Positions 5,788-5,819 of a stretch of DNA of 5,819 nt are shown piece by piece (positions within the stretch are counted from its first letter, which is position 1; the number at the start of each line of letters is the position of its first letter). The DNA is from JBBQXY01 sp051004815 (GTDB lineage: Bacteria; Chloroflexota; Ktedonobacteria; Ktedonobacterales; Ktedonobacteraceae). The stretch is taken from the NCBI GenBank assembly GCA_051004815.1, contig JBPCJY010000003.1, positions 1-5,819 of the forward strand, read 5' to 3'. Both the position numbers and the translations under genes were made by a program. Below the pieces are notes generated by a model that was not told the origin of the DNA, made no database searches, and worked only from the letters and a program-made list of their open reading frames with translations.

Positions 5788-5819
5788 CTACTATACGACG
5801 ATACCTGCTATGCCTGTTC

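Larger units (their letters stand above)
5589..5819. other. Region after the ABC gene with no supported gene
   Basis: The first 56 bases hold three tiny overlapping reading frames: MRKSFNED at 5585-5611, MKIDRA at 5601-5621 and MSTKSTPF at 5618-5644. The second is preceded by a strong GAGGAAGAG purine stretch. A possible promoter and the GC-rich dyad follow. A frame open from the ATG at 5736 to the window edge runs straight through the dyad and has no good ribosome site, so I do not call it a gene. Confidence 0.5.

Noticed and set aside
5736..5819. Frame open from an ATG to the right edge (MIADDAKLATRATARVAPT...).
   Set aside because: Most of it is read through the GC-rich dyad, and no good ribosome site precedes it. 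Repeats of this kind often create spurious open frames.
1..5819. CRISPR array, tRNA, rRNA, toxin-antitoxin or known defence genes.
   Set aside because: No regularly spaced repeats, no cloverleaf-like or rRNA-like segment, and no paired small genes were seen. The four main genes are fully explained by sugar-nucleotide, glycosyltransferase and transporter families.

Overview
The window looks like chromosomal DNA from a free-living bacterium of moderate GC content. My best guess is Chloroflexota, class Ktedonobacteria. That rests on recalled resemblance of the ABC exporter, of the transposase tail at the left edge and of the GGGCGACC/GGTCGCCC dyad at the right edge; it could not be searched here, so treat it as a lead.

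Left edge (1-244): the last 38 or so codons of a TnpB-like (IS200/IS605/IS607 OrfB) protein on the + strand, then about 75 bases with no gene, then a strong 20-bp-stem hairpin. The hairpin lies between two converging transcripts, and its loop contains the stop codon of the sugar-nucleotide reductase.

Minus-strand operon (3373 down to 217): three tightly packed genes in the order family 4 glycosyltransferase, GDP-mannose 4,6-dehydratase (gmd), NAD(P)-dependent sugar-nucleotide reductase (rmd-like). The first two overlap by 16 bases. The third starts at the gmd stop codon or 17 bases beyond it. A good sigma70-type promoter (TTGACG, 17 bp, TATAGT) lies about 60 bases upstream of the first gene. 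Together gmd and the reductase should convert GDP-D-mannose to GDP-4-keto-6-deoxy-D-mannose and then to GDP-D-rhamnose. The glycosyltransferase is a natural candidate for adding that sugar to a surface glycan, a lipid or a secondary metabolite.

Intergenic region (3374 to about 3776): the operon promoter and leader, several weak dyads, and no convincing + strand promoter.

Plus-strand gene (3777, or possibly 3705, to 5588): a complete half-size ABC exporter, with a membrane domain followed by an ATPase carrying all the canonical motifs. It diverges from the sugar operon. Nothing in its sequence proves that it exports the rhamnosylated product.

Right edge (5589-5819): a run of tiny overlapping reading frames directly after the ABC gene, a candidate promoter, and a GC-rich dyad resembling a dispersed genomic repeat.

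I found no CRISPR array, tRNA, rRNA or clearly novel defence system. The most unusual elements are the TnpB 3' end with possible guide-RNA sequence, the wobble-paired hairpin holding a stop codon, and the dyad repeat at the right edge.
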